Part shown: positions 43,563 through 51,056 of the stretch, in pieces
How the letters are laid out: each line of letters begins with the position of its first letter
How positions within the stretch are numbered: the first letter of the stretch is position 1
Origin: VAYN01 sp963702075
GTDB taxonomy: Bacteria > Actinomycetota > Thermoleophilia > Solirubrobacterales > 70-9
DNA: 64,000 nucleotides
Direction of reading: 5' to 3'
Assembly (NCBI GenBank): GCA_963702075.1
Contig: OY969703.1
Location: forward strand, 372,001 to 436,000
Made by a program: the position numbers and the translations under genes
Notes under the pieces: model-generated
Databases searched by the model: none
Seen by the model: only the letters and a program-made list of their open reading frames with translations
What the model was told of the DNA's origin: nothing

Positions 43563-44132
43563 ATGAGCCGGATAGTTTTCGGCCTCACCGTCCTATCAGC
43601 GATGGCCTTGGCCTTCGCCACCACCGCCTCGGCGACCACACTAGAGGTCGGCGGGACTGCGAAAAACTCGGAAGTTACTGTCGAAGCAACGCTCGCATCA
43701 GGAAGTTCAGGGCTGCTGACTGACACATTCGGAGTCGCCGCCATCACATGCACGAGCTCGACCGTGAAAGGGCACACTTCAAGCCCCTTTACCGGCACCA
43801 CCGTCGGTGGGCCGCTCACCGCCCTATCGGTGGGCGCGTGCAGCGAAGGGCTTACCACCGTCGACACGGCCGGCAGCTTCACCATCGAAAGAATCGGCAC
43901 CACCACAAATGGAACAGTGCGCTCGACCGGCGCCAAAATAACAGCGCCTTCGTTCTTCGGCGTCCTCACCTGCACGACCAGCAATACCGACATCGGCACG
44001 CTCACAGGGGTTGCCTCGGGCAAAGGGAAACTTGACATCAACGCGGTGATCAGCTGCACCGTCATCGGAACCACGAAATTGTCCGCGACCTACACCGTCA
44101 CAAGTCCGGAAGGACTCGGCGTGACGGGTTGA
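43563..44132 (+). CDS. Secreted protein of a four-copy array (array copy 1)
   Basis: The 189-residue protein has a signal peptide (LTVLSAMALAFATTASATT). The mature part is Thr/Ser/Gly-rich, beta-strand-like: LEVGGTAKNSEVTVEATLAS, TCTSSTVKGHTSSPFTGTTV, FTIERIGTTTNGTVR, LTCTTSNTDIGTLTG. It has two Cys pairs in CTSS...C and CTTS...SCTV positions that probably form disulfides. It ends SPEGLGVTG like copy 3, its direct counterpart in the duplication. The domain family is not recognised; an extracellular surface role is likely. Local GC is lower than in neighbours. Confidence 0.8.
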   Translation: MSRIVFGLTVLSAMALAFATTASATTLEVGGTAKNSEVTVEATLASGSSGLLTDTFGVAAITCTSSTVKGHTSSPFTGTTVGGPLTALSVGACSEGLTTVDTAGSFTIERIGTTTNGTVRSTGAKITAPSFFGVLTCTTSNTDIGTLTGVASGKGKLDINAVISCTVIGTTKLSATYTVTSPEGLGVTG

Positions 44133-44164
44133 TCCAACGCTGAAGCCGGCTAAATCCGAGCAGA

Positions 44165-44192
44165 AAAGGCGCCCCCTCGGCGGGGTGCCTTT
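44165..44192 (+). terminator. Rho-independent terminator after array copy 1
   Basis: AAAGGCGCCCC (44165-44175) pairs with GGGGTGCCTTT (44182-44192) with one G-U pair and a 6-nt loop, followed by TCTGTCTC. The corresponding position after copy 3 (near 46067) keeps only the left arm, so the second arm was lost there. Confidence 0.75.
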
Positions 44193-44232
44193 CTGTCTCC
44201 GCGCGACATCCGGGACCTATGCACAGGACGAC

Positions 44233-44261
44233 TTGACTAAACGATAGCCAGCCGCCAAGCT
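44233..44261 (+). promoter_or_regulatory. Promoter of array copy 2
   Basis: TTGACT (44233-44238), 17 bp, CAAGCT (44256-44261). The leader to the ATG at 44314 (CGGACGGAAACTTACGAGCA and on) is almost identical to that before copy 4. Confidence 0.65.
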
Positions 44262-44313
44262 ATTCGGACGGAAACTTACGAGCAACGTGCTCGGACCGGA
44301 AGAGGAGAAATTC

Positions 44314-44889
44314 ATGAAACCGAAGGTTCTCGGCCTTGTCGCCCTATCGGCGATGGCCCTGATGGCCCTTACCGCCAGCTCAGCAACGGCGACCACAATT
44401 GCCACAGGGGGCGCTGCAAAACTCGCATCCGAGACGATAGAAGCGACGATTGCCAGCGGCGGCTCATCGCTTCTGACCGACACAGCTGGCTTTACCGCCA
44501 ATACATGCACCTCGTCGACCATAAAAGGCTCGACGGTGAGCCCCTTCACCGGCACCACCGTCGGCGCTCCGATCAGCACCCTGTCGTTTAGCAGCTGTAG
44601 TAATGGCAACCCGACCGTCGACGCAGCCGGCACCCTCAGCTTCGAACATGTCACCGGTACCGCTTGGAAAGGAACAGTGCGATGGACCGGCGCCAAACTC
44701 ACAGTGCCTTCGCCTTTCGGCACCCTCACCTGCACGACCAGCAACACCGACATCGGCATGCTTACAGGAGTGACCTCAGGGACTGGAGTTCTAGACATCA
44801 ATGCTGTGCTCTCATGTACGGTCATTGCGACCGCCAAATGGAGCGGGACGTACGTCATCACAACGCCAGGGATCGCAGTGGTGCCATAG
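44314..44889 (+). CDS. Secreted protein of a four-copy array (array copy 2)
   Basis: The ATG at 44314 (ribosome binding site AGAGGAG) gives 191 residues: signal peptide (LGLVALSAMALMALTASSATA), then the array pattern ATTIATGGAAKLASETIEAT, TCTSSTIKGSTVSPFTGTTV, CSNGNPTVDAAGTLSFE, VPSPFGTLTCTTSNTDIG, VLSCTVIATAKWSGTY. It is closest to copy 4: start, leader and ending (WSGTYVI/WSGTYTF) correspond. Function unknown, extracellular. Copies 1-2 and 3-4 form two equivalent pairs. Confidence 0.8.
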   Translation: MKPKVLGLVALSAMALMALTASSATATTIATGGAAKLASETIEATIASGGSSLLTDTAGFTANTCTSSTIKGSTVSPFTGTTVGAPISTLSFSSCSNGNPTVDAAGTLSFEHVTGTAWKGTVRWTGAKLTVPSPFGTLTCTTSNTDIGMLTGVTSGTGVLDINAVLSCTVIATAKWSGTYVITTPGIAVVP

Positions 44890-44929
44890 CTATGTATTTA
44901 AAGGTCGTCCTGACCTGAGCCCGATGAAG

Positions 44930-44954
44930 ACCGCCTCCAGTCAATGGGGGCGGT
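44930..44954 (+). terminator. Hairpin after array copy 2
   Basis: ACCGCCTCC (44930-44938) pairs with GGGGGCGGT (44946-44954), nine pairs including one G-U, with a 7-nt loop and a short TCCTTA after. It would end the copy 2 transcript and also faces the minus-strand GATase remnant whose stop is at 44958. Confidence 0.6.
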
Positions 44955-44957
44955 TCC

Positions 44958-45185
44958 TTAAGCGCTGGCCTGCAGCCAGCGTGTGCACAGCTTGCGCCCG
45001 AGCTCGTTGAAGGCGCGAATCTTGTTCGCGGTCTCCGGCCCCAGCGCTGCCGGGTCGACACCGATCCGCACCGCGTCGGGGTCGGCTTCGTAGTCGTCCA
45101 CCCAATGGACGGCGTCAGTGCGGCTTACCTCGGGGTGGAACTGGATCGCCCAGGCTCGCTCGCCTAGTTGGCAGGCTTGGAGGCA
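44958..45185 (-). pseudogene. Truncated copy of the class I glutamine amidotransferase gene (C-terminal fragment)
   Basis: On the minus strand an open frame of 75 codons ends with TAA at 44958-44960. It matches the C-terminal third of the intact GATase at 46788-47519 almost residue by residue: FHPEVSRTDAVHWVDDYEA, DPDAVRIGVDPAALGPET, IRAFNELGRKL. It includes the catalytic His/Glu (FHPE) but lacks the nucleophile Cys and everything N-terminal. Homology stops abruptly at about 45185, where SDR-derived sequence begins. It is a leftover of the segmental duplication. Confidence 0.85.
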
Positions 45186-45370
45186 TCCACGAGGAAGCTG
45201 CTGGCCGTTACAAAGCTGGAGTCGTCGCTGGCGAGGAAGAGGGCGATTTTGGCGATCTCCTCGGGCTCGCCGAGCGGCCCATCGGGATGTGAACGAGGCG
45301 CTTGGCGGCGCGGGTCGCGACGTTCTGCGGCCTCTCGGCGGCCTATCTGACGCCGATTCAGGCTCCCTGA
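45186..45370 (-). pseudogene. Rearranged 3' fragment of the SDR gene (inner part inverted, tail in + orientation)
   Basis: Positions ~45186-45318 on the minus strand correspond to the last third of the SDR at 42703-43461 (AAKRLVHIPMGR, a one-base deletion that shifts the frame, then sequence coding SSFLVD). Positions 45329-45370 on the plus strand encode GLSAAYLTPIQAP followed by TGA, matching the SDR tail GLSAAYLTPIQAS. The fragment was therefore broken at the FLVDGG codons and its inner part inverted. The tail still sits upstream of array copy 3 exactly as the intact SDR tail sits upstream of copy 1. Confidence 0.8.
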
Positions 45371-45390
45371 GTGCTATTCCTCAAAGCTTC

Positions 45391-45419
45391 TTGACTTATG
45401 GCCTGGCAGGCGCAACACT
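45391..45419 (+). promoter_or_regulatory. Promoter of array copy 3
   Basis: TTGACT (45391-45396), 17 bp, AACACT (45414-45419); same layout as the other array promoters with the least conserved -10. Start codon ATG at 45471 behind AGAGGAGAG. Confidence 0.55.
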
Positions 45420-45470
45420 CTCCACACCAACTCAAGGAGCACGCCCGCTCGGAAAAGTAGAGGAGAGATC

Positions 45471-46040
45471 ATGAACCCGAAGGCTCTGGGGGCGACCGTC
45501 CTGTGTGGGCTGGCCCTGATGGCGATCACCGCAAGCTCTGCAAATGCAACCACACTTGAGGTCGGCGGGGTAGCGAAAAACGCGAGCGTCAGTCTCGAAT
45601 GGAGTCTCCGGGCGCCGGTAACTTTCGAAGATACATTCGGCACCGCCGCAAACACGTGCACCGTGTCCCTTGTGAGAGCCTCTACGTCAAGCCCTTTCAC
45701 TGGCACCACGGTCAGCGCCGTGGTCAATGCCATGAGTTTTGGCAACTGCGCCGAAGGTAACCCGACTCCCGATGCTTTAGGCACTATAACGATTGAACGT
45801 ATTGGCACTACCACAAATGGGACAGTGCGCCTAAGCGGCACCAAACTTACAGTTCCATCCTTCTTTGGCACCTTGACCTGCACTGCCAGCAACACCGACA
45901 TCGGCATACTTACAGGCGTCGCTTCCGGCAATTCACAACTCGACGGCTCCGGCGTGCTCTCTTGCACTGTTATCGGCACTATGAAGTTTCAGTGGCCCAT
46001 GGTTGCGACAAGTCCGGCCGGACTGGGGGTCACGAGTTGA
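45471..46040 (+). CDS. Secreted protein of a four-copy array (array copy 3)
   Basis: The 189-residue protein has a signal peptide (ATVLCGLALMAITASSANA). Array motifs follow: TLEVGGVAKNASVSLEWSLR, FTGTTVSAVVNAMSFGNCAE, ITIERIGTTTNGTVRLSG, VPSFFGTLTCTASNTDIG, SCTVIGTMKFQWP. It ends SPAGLGVTS, the copy 1 type of ending. The segment near residues 40-55 (LEWSLRAPVTFEDTFG) has diverged from the others. A lipobox is absent; an internal Cys in the signal peptide is not followed by lipoprotein features. Confidence 0.8.
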   Translation: MNPKALGATVLCGLALMAITASSANATTLEVGGVAKNASVSLEWSLRAPVTFEDTFGTAANTCTVSLVRASTSSPFTGTTVSAVVNAMSFGNCAEGNPTPDALGTITIERIGTTTNGTVRLSGTKLTVPSFFGTLTCTASNTDIGILTGVASGNSQLDGSGVLSCTVIGTMKFQWPMVATSPAGLGVTS

Positions 46041-46111
46041 TCCGACGCTGAAGCCGTCAAACCCGAGCCGATAAAGGCGCCCGCCCTTCCATGAACATTG
46101 CACAAGCCACC

Positions 46112-46140
46112 TTGACTAATTGACAGGAGACCGCCAAGCT
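46112..46140 (+). promoter_or_regulatory. Promoter of array copy 4
   Basis: TTGACT (46112-46117), 17 bp, CAAGCT (46135-46140). Downstream leader and ribosome binding site are nearly identical to copy 2. Confidence 0.65.
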
Positions 46141-46192
46141 TTTCGGACGGAAACTTACGAGCAACGTGCTCGGACCGGAAGAGGAGAAATTC

Positions 46193-46771
46193 ATGAAACC
46201 GAAGGTTCTCGGCCTTGTCGTCCTATCGGCGATGGCCTTGATGGCTCTCACCGCCAGCTCAGCAACGGCGACCACAATTGCGGTCAACGGGGTTACGAAA
46301 AACTCGGAAGTCACGCTCGAAGCGATCATCGCCTCGGGCGGCTCGGCGCTCCTGACCGACACATTCGGCGCTACCGCCAATACATGCACCAGCTCAAGCG
46401 TGAAAGCGCACACCGTCAGCCCCTTCACCGGCACCACCGTCGGTGGCCCGATCACCACCTTGTCGTTCAGCAGCTGCAGCGAAGGAAATCCCACCGTTGA
46501 CGCTACGGGCAGCCTTACTGTCGAACGGATCGGCACCACCATAAACGGCACAGTCCGCTCGTCCGGCGCCAAAGTCACAGTGCCCTCGTTCTTCGGCACC
46601 CTGACCTGCACGACCAGCAACACCGACATCGGCACGGTCACAGGGGCAATGTCAGGCAGCGCGCACCTCGACCTCAATGCGGTGCTCTCATGCACGGTCA
46701 TCGGAACCGCGAAATGGAGCGGGACTTACACTTTTACTGGCGACACGCAGGAGTGGTATCTCGTCTCGTAG
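46193..46771 (+). CDS. Secreted protein of a four-copy array (array copy 4)
   Basis: The ATG at 46193 gives 192 residues with the same first residues as copy 2 (MKPKVLGLVVLSAMALMALT). The mature part reads TTIAVNGVTKNSEVTLEAII, CTSSSVKAHTVSPFTGTTVG, LTVERIGTTINGTVRSSG, VTVPSFFGTLTCTTSNTDIG, SCTVIGTAKWSGTYTF. It is convergent with the intact GATase gene with 16 bp between the stops, the ancestral arrangement also seen after copy 2. Function unknown. Confidence 0.8.
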   Translation: MKPKVLGLVVLSAMALMALTASSATATTIAVNGVTKNSEVTLEAIIASGGSALLTDTFGATANTCTSSSVKAHTVSPFTGTTVGGPITTLSFSSCSEGNPTVDATGSLTVERIGTTINGTVRSSGAKVTVPSFFGTLTCTTSNTDIGTVTGAMSGSAHLDLNAVLSCTVIGTAKWSGTYTFTGDTQEWYLVS

Positions 46772-46787
46772 GCGACCTCGAGGTCAT

Positions 46788-47519
46788 CTAGGCCCAGGTG
46801 CGAGGATCCAACGGGGTCCCGTTGCCGGTCAGCACCCAATCCCGGCAGAGATCCCGGCCGAGCTGGTTGAAGGCGCCGATCTTCTCCCTGGTCTCCAGTC
46901 CGAGCGCCGCCGGGTCGACACCGAGGCGGACTGCGTCGGGATCGGTCTCGTAGTCGTCGACCCAGTGCAGCGCGTCCTTGCGGCTTACCTCGGGGTGGAA
47001 CTGCATCGCCCAGGCGCGCTCGCCGAGGCGGCATGCCTGGAGGCAGACTTCGCTGCGGGCAAGGGGGACGGCGCTAGGCGGGAGCGGGAACTCGTAGCTG
47101 TGCCACTGGAAGGCCTCGAATTGAGGGGCGAGCGGCCCGAGGAGCGGGTCGTCTTCACCCTCGGGAGTGACCTCGACCTGATGCCAGCCGATCTCCGGCC
47201 GGGAAGCGCGGCGTGGCTGGGCTTTCGCAGCGGCCGCGAGCAGCTGACCCCCGAGGCAGAGACCAAGCAGCGGCATCTCGCGCTGCAGCAGCTCTCGAAG
47301 CAGCGCCTTCTCCTCGGCGATCCAGCCGTGTCGCTCGCCTTCGTCGACGTTCATCGCTCCGCCGAGGACGAGGACCGCGTCGTAGCCGAATGGGTCGGCC
47401 GGTGGCTGCGGCCGCTCCGCCAGCGTCCACTCGTCTAGCTCGCCGCCGGTATCGCGGATCGCGTCGGCGAAGACGCCGGGGCCGGCGTCGCGCTGGTGGA
47501 CGATCGCAAGAACACGCAC
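46788..47519 (-). CDS. Class I glutamine amidotransferase-like protein (intact copy)
   Basis: A GTG at 47519 starts a 243-residue protein with the GuaA-type GATase fold: VRVLAIVHQRDAGPGVF, VLVLGGAMNVDE, PLLGLCLGGQLLAAA (nucleophile Cys and oxyanion Gly), AFQWHSYEFPLP and MQFHPEVSRKD (catalytic His, Glu). Longer in-frame reading upstream runs into the divergent secreted gene and gives no family match. These stand-alone proteins (GMP-synthase-like GATases) often act as amidases or gamma-glutamyl hydrolases. A truncated copy lies at 44958-45185. Confidence 0.86.
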   Translation of the reverse strand: MRVLAIVHQRDAGPGVFADAIRDTGGELDEWTLAERPQPPADPFGYDAVLVLGGAMNVDEGERHGWIAEEKALLRELLQREMPLLGLCLGGQLLAAAAKAQPRRASRPEIGWHQVEVTPEGEDDPLLGPLAPQFEAFQWHSYEFPLPPSAVPLARSEVCLQACRLGERAWAMQFHPEVSRKDALHWVDDYETDPDAVRLGVDPAALGLETREKIGAFNQLGRDLCRDWVLTGNGTPLDPRTWA

Positions 47520-47614
47520 CCGGGTCGAGCGTACAGCGGCCGGTCGTCGCAGGAATGACTCGCCGAACTTTGCTGCTCTACCTCCTGCGGATACGGTGGG
47601 TTCGGGAGCAGCTG

Positions 47615-48412
47615 ATGCGCCGAGGGCTGACATCGATCTTGTTGCTGACCGCGGTCTCCGCGGTGCTACCCGGGAGCGCTTTCGCGGCGACTTCGAACTC
47701 GATCCTGCTGCCGGGCTTCGTGGAAGCTGTCCTCAACGGCGGCTTTGCCCCAGCCGAGTTGCCGGCGCATGAACGCGCGCCGGTCTCCCTGGCCCTCACG
47801 GAGAGGATCAGGAGCCAGGACGGAAGTCGCCCGTCGGCGCTGCAGGAACTGGAGGTCGAACTGGACAGGCATCTGGCATTCTCGGTCAAAGGGCTGCCAC
47901 GCTGTCCTGCCCCTCTCCGCAGTCGACAGTCGCGGACGGAAACGCTTCCGCAGTGCGAAAAAGCGAAGGTCGGAAGCGGAGCTGTCCTGGTCGACGTCGC
48001 CTTTCTCGAAGAGCCGCCCGTGCAGGTCAGGGGGACGCTCAGCATCTACAACGGCGGCGTCCGGGACCGGCGCACCACGTTCTGGCTCTACACCTACCTT
48101 CCCGCCCCCGTAGCCGGGACCATCCTCGCGCCGCTGAGATTTCGGCGCGAAACTCGCGGGCCTTTTGGATCGAGTGGCGCGCTGACGATGCCGAAGATCG
48201 CCGGCGGCTACGCTTCGGTCACCTACCTCGGCCTCAGGTTCCGCAAGGGCATCTTCGCGGCCAGCTGTCCAACCGGAAAGTCGCCAGGGCGGGCGACCGC
48301 CCATCTCGTCGACGGCACCGTTTTGATCTGCACCTATACCCAAACCTGCCGCGCGTCCGTCGCCGCTACCTCTGGCGGGCTAGGTCCGTGGCCGCCTGCT
48401 GGATCTCCGTGA
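47615..48412 (+). CDS. Secreted protein of the unrecognised four-member family (copy 4, remote from the Mce locus)
   Basis: The ATG at 47615 follows GGGAG and gives 265 residues with a signal peptide (LTSILLLTAVSAVLPGSAFA). It carries the family motifs in the same order as the three genes at 15369-17650: GGFAPAELPAHE, ELEVELDRHLAFSVKGLPRC, AKVGSGAVLVDV, GTLSIYNGG, ILAPLRF, MPKIAGGYASVTYLG and FAASCPTGKS. The motif GLPRC replaces GLPTC. Its 3' end overlaps the convergent glycerate kinase by 47 bp. An ATG at 47555 would add 20 residues with a weaker ribosome binding site. Confidence 0.75.
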   Translation: MRRGLTSILLLTAVSAVLPGSAFAATSNSILLPGFVEAVLNGGFAPAELPAHERAPVSLALTERIRSQDGSRPSALQELEVELDRHLAFSVKGLPRCPAPLRSRQSRTETLPQCEKAKVGSGAVLVDVAFLEEPPVQVRGTLSIYNGGVRDRRTTFWLYTYLPAPVAGTILAPLRFRRETRGPFGSSGALTMPKIAGGYASVTYLGLRFRKGIFAASCPTGKSPGRATAHLVDGTVLICTYTQTCRASVAATSGGLGPWPPAGSP

Positions 48413-49376
48413 GGTCACGTGCCTCGACGATCGATCCGGCGGCCGTAGGCAGATCGGAGGCCAGCGCGTTTTGGCCGACGATCAGGTGAAGCGGCTTGCC
48501 CGCACTGTCGCAACGGGTGGCGATCGCGCCGACGATCTTGCCTTCGAGGCTCTGGGAGTCGAAGCGGCCCTCGCCGGAGACGACGGCGTCGGCATGGGCG
48601 AGGCGGCCGTCGAAGCCAAGGGCGTCGAGGACGAACTCGGCGCCGGGGCGCAGCTCGGCACCGTGGGCCCAAAGGCCGCCGGAGAGTCCGCCGGCGCAGC
48701 CGGTCATCGGAATCCCGCGTGGGTCGCGGGGAAGTTCGGTGGCAAGGGCGTTCAACCTCGCGCTCAGCCGCTCGACCGCCGCCGCATCGGCTCCCTTCTG
48801 CGGCGCGAAGACACGCGCTGCGTCCTCGAACGGCGTCTGCACGTCGCAGAGGACCTCGACCCGAACCTCGTCGGCGTTGGTCTTTTGTACCCCGTGGGAG
48901 GGATGAAGGACGAACGTCACCTCGCCTTGGCGCAGCGCTTCGAGAGCACCGCGGCCGCCGTCCGTCGTGGCGCTGCCGCCTGCCGCCACTAGGACCTGCC
49001 TCGCGCCGGCGGCGACCGCGGCGGCGATCAGCTCGCCGGTGCCGTAGGTGTCGGCCCGCTCGGGGTCGCGCTCCGCCGGTGCCAGCAGCGGCAGGCCCGA
49101 CGCCTGCGCCGTCTCGACGATCGCGGTCGCGCCGCCGGCCAGCAGGCCGAAGCTCGCCTCGATCGGTCGCCGCAGCGGGTCATGGACCTCCGCACTCCGC
49201 AGCTCACCACCGAGCGCGGCCAGCAGCACCGCCATCGTCCCCTCGCCTCCGTCGGCGACCGGACAGCGGTCGGCCACGCCGCCCGCGGCCTCGACCCCCG
49301 CCGCGATCGCCTCCGCCACTTCGCTCGCCGCAAAAGTCCCCTTGTACGAATCAGGCGCCACCAGAAATCGCTCCAT
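48366..49376 (-). CDS. Glycerate kinase (GlxK/GarK family)
   Basis: The 336-residue protein has the glycerate 2-kinase type 1 pattern: LVAPDSYKGTFAASEVAEAI at the start, CPVADGGEGTMAVL, ETAQASGLPLL, DTYGTGELI, VAAGGSATTDGG, GCAGGLSGGLWAHGAELRPG and GEGRFDSQSLEGK. It makes phosphoglycerate from glycerate and is usually linked to glyoxylate metabolism; a 2-hydroxyacid/glyoxylate-reductase-like gene lies at 58532. The start codon (49376) is only 3 bp from a 51-bp palindromic repeat, which therefore forms its 5' leader. Confidence 0.92.
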   Translation of the reverse strand: MERFLVAPDSYKGTFAASEVAEAIAAGVEAAGGVADRCPVADGGEGTMAVLLAALGGELRSAEVHDPLRRPIEASFGLLAGGATAIVETAQASGLPLLAPAERDPERADTYGTGELIAAAVAAGARQVLVAAGGSATTDGGRGALEALRQGEVTFVLHPSHGVQKTNADEVRVEVLCDVQTPFEDAARVFAPQKGADAAAVERLSARLNALATELPRDPRGIPMTGCAGGLSGGLWAHGAELRPGAEFVLDALGFDGRLAHADAVVSGEGRFDSQSLEGKIVGAIATRCDSAGKPLHLIVGQNALASDLPTAAGSIVEARDLTEIQQAATDLARQR

Positions 49377-49379
49377 CCC

Positions 49380-49430
49380 CGAACTGCATCAACTTTTCTA
49401 TCTACTGGGTGGAAAAGTTGATGCAGTTCG
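49380..49430. repeat. 51-bp palindromic element, copy A
   Basis: CGAACTGCATCAACTTTTC (49380-49398) is the exact reverse complement of GAAAAGTTGATGCAGTTCG (49412-49430), with a 13-nt centre (TATCTACTGGGTG). It fills the region between the divergent glycerate kinase and antiporter starts. Other copies are at 59538-59588 and 62111-62161; it is AT-richer than its surroundings. Confidence 0.85.
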
Positions 49431-49462
49431 AGGTCGCGGGCGGATCCACATAATGGGGCGCC

Positions 49463-51055
49463 ATGGGCGAGATCCAGATCTTCATCGCCGCGCTGCTGGT
49501 CTCGGTGGCGCTGCTGAATGCGCTCGCCAACTGGTGGCAGATTCCCTACCCGATCGTGCTTGTGGTCGGTGGGCTGGCGCTGGGGTTGGTGCCGGGCATC
49601 CCGGAGATCGAACTCGACCCGGACCTGGTGCTGCTGATCTTCCTGCCGCCGCTGCTCTACTCGGGCGCCTTCTTCGCCGACTTGAACGCCCTGCGCCACG
49701 ACACCCGGGTGATCTCGTTGCTCTCGATCGGGCTGGTGCTGGCGACCGCGATCGTGGTTGGCACCGTCGCCCACTTCGCCTTCGACCTCCCCTGGGCCGT
49801 CTCGATCGCCCTCGGCGCGATCGTCGGCCCGACCGATCCGGTGGCCGCGACGACGATCCTCCGCCGCCTCGGCATCCCGCGCCGAATCGTCAACGTGCTC
49901 GAGGGCGAGAGCCTGGTCAACGACGCCAGCGCCCTGGTCATCTACAAGGTCGCGGTCGCGGCGGCGATCGGCGGCGGCTTCTCCGCCGCCGAGGCCGGCG
50001 GGCGCTTCCTCCTCGCCGCCGGCGGCGGGCTCGCGATCGGCCTCCTCGCCGGCTACCTGATCGCGGCGATCCGGCGCCGCACCGAGGACCCGACGACCGA
50101 GATCACGATCTCGCTCTTCAGCGGCTACGTCGCCTTCCTGCCCGCCGACCAGATCGGTGCCTCCGGCGTCCTCGCCGCCGTCACTTGCGGCGTCTACCTA
50201 GGCTGGCGCGCGCCGGAACTGATCACCCCGACGGTCCGCCTGCAGTCCTTCTCGGTTTGGGAAATCCTCGTCTTCCTCCTCAACGCGACGCTCTTCATCC
50301 TCATCGGCCTGCAGCTGCCGGTCATCGTCGACGGGCTGAAGGCATCCGGGATCAGCGCCGGCGAGGCGATCGCCGACGGGGCTCTGGTGACGGCGCTGGT
50401 GATCGTCACCCGCCTCGTCTGGAGCTTCGGCGTCACCGCGCTGATCCGCGCCGTCGACCGCCGCCCCCAGCAGCGCGAGCGCCGGGCCAGCTGGAAACTT
50501 CGGGTCGTCGCCGCCTGGTCGGGGATGCGCGGCGCCGTCTCCCTCGCCGCCGCCCTGGCGCTGCCGCTGACCACCGACGCCGGCGAACCCCTGCCCGGCC
50601 GCGACCTGATCCTCTTCGTCACCTTCGCGGTGATCCTCTTCACCGTCGTCGGCCAGGGCCTGACCCTGCCCCTGCTGATCCGCCGCTTCGACGTCGCTGA
50701 GGACGGCAGCGAGGAGGAGCACGAGGAGGTGCGGGCGCGCCTCACCGCCGCCGGCGCGGCACTCGAGCGGCTCGACGAGCTCTCGATCGAGGAATGGACG
50801 CAGGAGGACACGGTGAAAAGGGTGCGGGCGATGTACGAGTTCCGCCGCCGCCGCTTCAAGGTCCGCGCCGGCAAGATCGACGACGAGGACGGGATCGAGG
50901 ACCGCTCGATCGCCTACCAGCGGCTGATGCACGAGCTCTACGCCGCCCAGCGCGGCGCCCTGGTCAGCCTCCGCGACAGCGGCAAAATCTCAGCCGAGGT
51001 GATGCGCCGCGTCGAGCGCGAGCTCGACCTGGAGGAGGAGCGGCTCGAGGTCTAG
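49463..51055 (+). CDS. CPA1-family Na+(K+)/H+ antiporter
   Basis: The 530-residue protein has about 12 helices and CPA1 (NhaP/NHE-like) motifs: LVVGGLALGLVPGIP, LIFLPPLLYSGAFFAD, GAIVGPTDPVAATTIL (ion-binding Asp in the TDP motif), GESLVNDASALVIYK (ND motif), NATLFILIGLQLP and WSGMRGAVSLAAALALP. A C-terminal cytoplasmic tail of about 110 residues is strongly charged and helical (EEEHEEVRARLTAAGAALER). It exchanges monovalent cations for protons at the membrane. The palindromic element lies just upstream. Confidence 0.92.
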   Translation: MGEIQIFIAALLVSVALLNALANWWQIPYPIVLVVGGLALGLVPGIPEIELDPDLVLLIFLPPLLYSGAFFADLNALRHDTRVISLLSIGLVLATAIVVGTVAHFAFDLPWAVSIALGAIVGPTDPVAATTILRRLGIPRRIVNVLEGESLVNDASALVIYKVAVAAAIGGGFSAAEAGGRFLLAAGGGLAIGLLAGYLIAAIRRRTEDPTTEITISLFSGYVAFLPADQIGASGVLAAVTCGVYLGWRAPELITPTVRLQSFSVWEILVFLLNATLFILIGLQLPVIVDGLKASGISAGEAIADGALVTALVIVTRLVWSFGVTALIRAVDRRPQQRERRASWKLRVVAAWSGMRGAVSLAAALALPLTTDAGEPLPGRDLILFVTFAVILFTVVGQGLTLPLLIRRFDVAEDGSEEEHEEVRARLTAAGAALERLDELSIEEWTQEDTVKRVRAMYEFRRRRFKVRAGKIDDEDGIEDRSIAYQRLMHELYAAQRGALVSLRDSGKISAEVMRRVERELDLEEERLEV

Positions 51056-51056
51056 G

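Larger units (their letters stand above)
43427..46771 (+). repeat. Tandem segmental duplication containing array copies 1-4
   Basis: Unit 1 is SDR tail (43427-43461), copy 1, copy 2, GATase end (44958-45185). Unit 2 is SDR tail (45329-45370), copy 3, copy 4, intact GATase from 46788. Copy 1 pairs with 3 and copy 2 with 4 by leader, start and C-terminal sequences. The post-stop sequence TTGATCC-ACGCTGAAGCC recurs after copies 1 and 3. The two copies have diverged, so the event is not recent. Confidence 0.75.

Noticed and set aside
48719..49453. A 244-codon plus-strand frame ending in the palindromic element
   Set aside because: It is antisense to glycerate kinase, and its end is the repeat sequence; similar NCINF/EKLMQF peptides near each repeat copy come from the palindrome, not from a gene.
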